Source: Enterovibrio sp. JCM 19048
GTDB lineage: Bacteria; Pseudomonadota; Gammaproteobacteria; Enterobacterales; Vibrionaceae
DNA: 49,281 nt
NCBI GenBank assembly: GCA_001310415.1
Contig: BAXE01000031.1
Coordinates: forward strand, 1-49,281
Direction of reading: 5' to 3'
The notes beneath the pieces are model-generated. The model worked only from the letters and a program-made list of their open reading frames with translations. It made no database searches and was not told where the DNA came from. Positions 47,652 through 49,281 of the stretch are shown here, one piece after another. Both the position numbers and the translations under genes were made by a program. Positions within the stretch are counted from its first letter, which is position 1, and the number at the start of each line of letters is the position of its first letter.

Positions 47652-49105
47652 TTATTTATCAGCTCGGTACTCGGGCTTGATTTCTGCTGGCGGATGCAGC
47701 TCATCCAGTGATTGTGGCAACCCCAAATCGTTGATCGTCTGTGCATGGAAACGTTTCAGGCGGCGTGGCTCCGGCACCCCACAGGAGTGGGCAATAACCC
47801 CCACTTCATACATCAGATTCTTGGCGTAATGGGCGACGCGCTCGGCTTTGTCAGCCACCACCAACCTTTTTGCAGTTTCGGGTTGTGGGTGGTAATGCCG
47901 GTGGGGCAACTGTTTTTGTTGCATTGCAGCGCCTGAATACAACCAAGTGAGAACATAAAACCGCGCGCTGAAACCACAAAATCAGCGCCCATGCACATCG
48001 CCCAGGCCACTTCTGCCGGATTTACCAGTTTGCCGGAAACAATCACTTTAACCCTTTGCTTCAGGCCGTATGACTCAAGCACATCAACCAGCATGGGGAG
48101 GCTTTGTTTGATCGGCAGACCCATGAAATCCATCAGCGATTGTGGTGCCGCTCCTGTGCCTCCGTCGGCGGAATCCAGCGTGATGAAGTCCGGGGCAGAT
48201 TCAATGCCGCGGTCGTGAATCGCGTCCATCAGTCATTCAGCCATCCGTAGGCTCCGAGTACGATTTTGAAACCAACGGGCTTTCCGGTGACTTCCCTGAC
48301 GTGATTGACCATGTCGAGCAAATCCCCGACATTGCGGATTTCCGGGTGTCCATTTGGGCTGATGGAGTCCTGTCCTTCTGGTATGCCACGAATCGCGGCT
48401 ATTTCCGCGTTGACTTTGTTGCCCGGGAGAATGCCGCCTTTACCCGGTTTTGCACCCTGACTCATTTTGATTTCAAACATCCGCACCTGCTCGTGAGCGG
48501 CAATCTCCCGGAGTTTGTCATCACTCAGCTTTCCATGCTCATCGCGCACACCGTATTTCGCCGTGCCTATCTGGAAAACGATGTCAGCACCACCTTGGAG
48601 GTGATAGGGCGACAAGCCGCCTTCGCCGGTGTTCATCCAGATCCCCGCTTTCTTCGCGCCTTTTGAAAGTGCCAGAACAGCAGGCACACTGAGCGCCCCA
48701 AAGCTCATCCCTGAAATATTGAAGAAACTGGAGGCAGCATACGGGGTGCGGGCGACACCATTGCCGATAACGACGGTGCTTGCTGGCACTGCATCTTCGA
48801 CAAGGTCGGGAAAGGGCAATTGAGGAAGATGATCTCACCGGGTTGTTCAACGGGCGGGTTGAACCAAACGCAACAGTGCTGTCGATGTTTTTGGCTGCGC
48901 GGTAAACCCAACTGCGCTGGGCGCGGTTGAAAGGCAATTCATCCCTGTCCTGAGCAAAGAAATACTGGCGGAAAAACTCGCCCATGTGTTCAAACCAATA
49001 GCGAAATCGCCCAATCACGGGATAGTTTCTTCGAATGGCATGTTTGGTTTGGGTGACATCCCTGATATAGATATATATACCCAAACGACCTGAAGATGCT
49101 CGCAT
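47652..49105 (-). CDS. FMN-binding glutamate synthase-like protein (four frameshifts, N-terminus lost)
   Basis: Related to the FMN domain of glutamate synthase large subunit (YerD/GltB2-like). Readable blocks: TKHAIRRNYPVIGRFRYWFE, LPFNRAQRSWVYRAAK, FNISGMSFGALSVPAVLALS, NTGEGGLSPYH, KMSQGAKPGKGGILPG, ITLDSADGGTGAAPQS, and the cysteine cluster CIQALQCNKNSCPTGI for an iron-sulfur centre. Breaks at about 48852, 48812, 48230 and 47868 each need one base. Repaired length is about 485 residues. Family members usually carry an N-terminal membrane helix before RDVTQTKHA; here the frame instead runs into the palindromic repeat from about 49085. The start at 49105 is therefore uncertain. Confidence 0.83.
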
Positions 49106-49225
49106 TCAGAGGTCATCAATGCGTTCAATTCGAGGCAAATTTCACGAGGAATAGTCGTTCTATTTCCGTGGAATTTAACGAAGAAGTGGGCGTATTGATG
49201 ACCTCCCTTCGGGCGAGTTGACTGA
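49085..49225. repeat. Long imperfect palindrome, ERIC-like repeat
   Basis: GAGGTCATCAAT (49109-49120) pairs perfectly with ATTGATGACCTC (49194-49205). Inside, AAATTTCACGAGGAATAG pairs imperfectly with CTATTTCCGTGGAATTT around TCGTT, and outer GCTCGC/GGCGAG pairing extends the arms. The left end begins near TATACCCAAACG. Size and symmetry resemble ERIC-type intergenic repeats of Vibrionaceae. It adjoins and probably truncates the glutamate-synthase-like gene. Confidence 0.65.
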
Positions 49226-49241
49226 CGCCGTGCTCTTTGTT

Positions 49242-49280
49242 GTTCCTTTTTGATGGAGGTGACTACACCTACAAAGGAAC
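49242..49280. other. Second hairpin at the window edge
   Basis: GTTCCTTT (49242-49249) pairs with AAAGGAAC (49273-49280), enclosing an inner AGGTG/CACCT stem with loop ACTA. Perfectly paired arms at two levels, just outside the larger palindrome. It may be part of the repeat unit or a separate structured element cut by the window end. Confidence 0.45.
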
Positions 49281-49281
49281 G

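Noticed and set aside
1..49281. CRISPR arrays, tRNA/rRNA genes, transposases, prophage or known defence genes
   Set aside because: None were seen. No regularly spaced direct repeats, cloverleaf-like sequences or transposase/integrase motifs appear in any frame.

Overview
This is a chromosomal window from a gamma-proteobacterium, most likely Vibrionaceae (Grimontia/Enterovibrio/Vibrio-like). The grounds are a SpeG very close to the Vibrio type, DUF3541 and DUF4892 proteins, two methyl-accepting chemotaxis proteins, an HD-GYP protein and a mid-range GC content. No tRNA, rRNA, CRISPR array, transposase or prophage was seen. About half of the genes are interrupted by one or more single-base indels, usually a missing base in a short homopolymer. 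Restoring the base gives intact proteins of normal family length, so I read these as sequence or assembly errors and annotate each as one CDS with the break positions.

Layout. (1) 0.1-1 kb: small DUF4395 and DUF3820 genes. (2) 1-10.4 kb: a sugar-utilisation locus. A minus-strand operon (glycoside hydrolase, two ABC permeases, binding protein, no ATPase) lies divergent to galM. A LacI-type repressor lies divergent to a second, paralogous hydrolase followed by a GPH-family symporter. Both divergent promoter regions carry the same 20-nt sequence with a perfect inner palindrome, the likely operator. (3) 10.5-15 kb: nucleoside hydrolase, PPOX-family flavoprotein, iron alcohol dehydrogenase, RhlE-like helicase. 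(4) 15.5-26 kb: chemoreceptor, DUF3541 lipoprotein, YegD Hsp70, HD-GYP protein, a lipoprotein, a HAD protein lacking key catalytic residues, two tiny ORFs, DsrE protein, MerR regulator, SpeG. (5) 26.7-30.6 kb: an operon of YheO-type regulator, RidA, cystine symporter TcyP and a CoA-disulfide-reductase-like enzyme, which reads as a cystine/persulfide module. (6) 30.6-33.3 kb: an AT-richer segment with an MFS exporter and a TMEM175 channel, bounded by two related repeats in inverted orientation. (7) 33.3-42.4 kb: AraC regulator, OpgC-DUF2141 fusion, P-loop kinase-like protein, alkylsulfatase YjcS with a LysR regulator, Cache-domain chemoreceptor. (8) 42.8-46.2 kb: a four-gene cluster of uncharacterised envelope proteins ending in a tandem-DUF4892/OmpA protein, followed by remnants of a GNAT acetyltransferase and a sulfurtransferase. 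(9) 46.6-49.3 kb: arginase, then a glutamate-synthase-like FMN protein whose N-terminus runs into a long palindromic repeat at the window edge.

The most interesting leads are the 42.8-46.2 kb envelope cluster, the LacI regulon with a shared operator, the cystine/RidA/CoA-disulfide module, the degenerate HAD protein, and the repeat-truncated gene at the right end.
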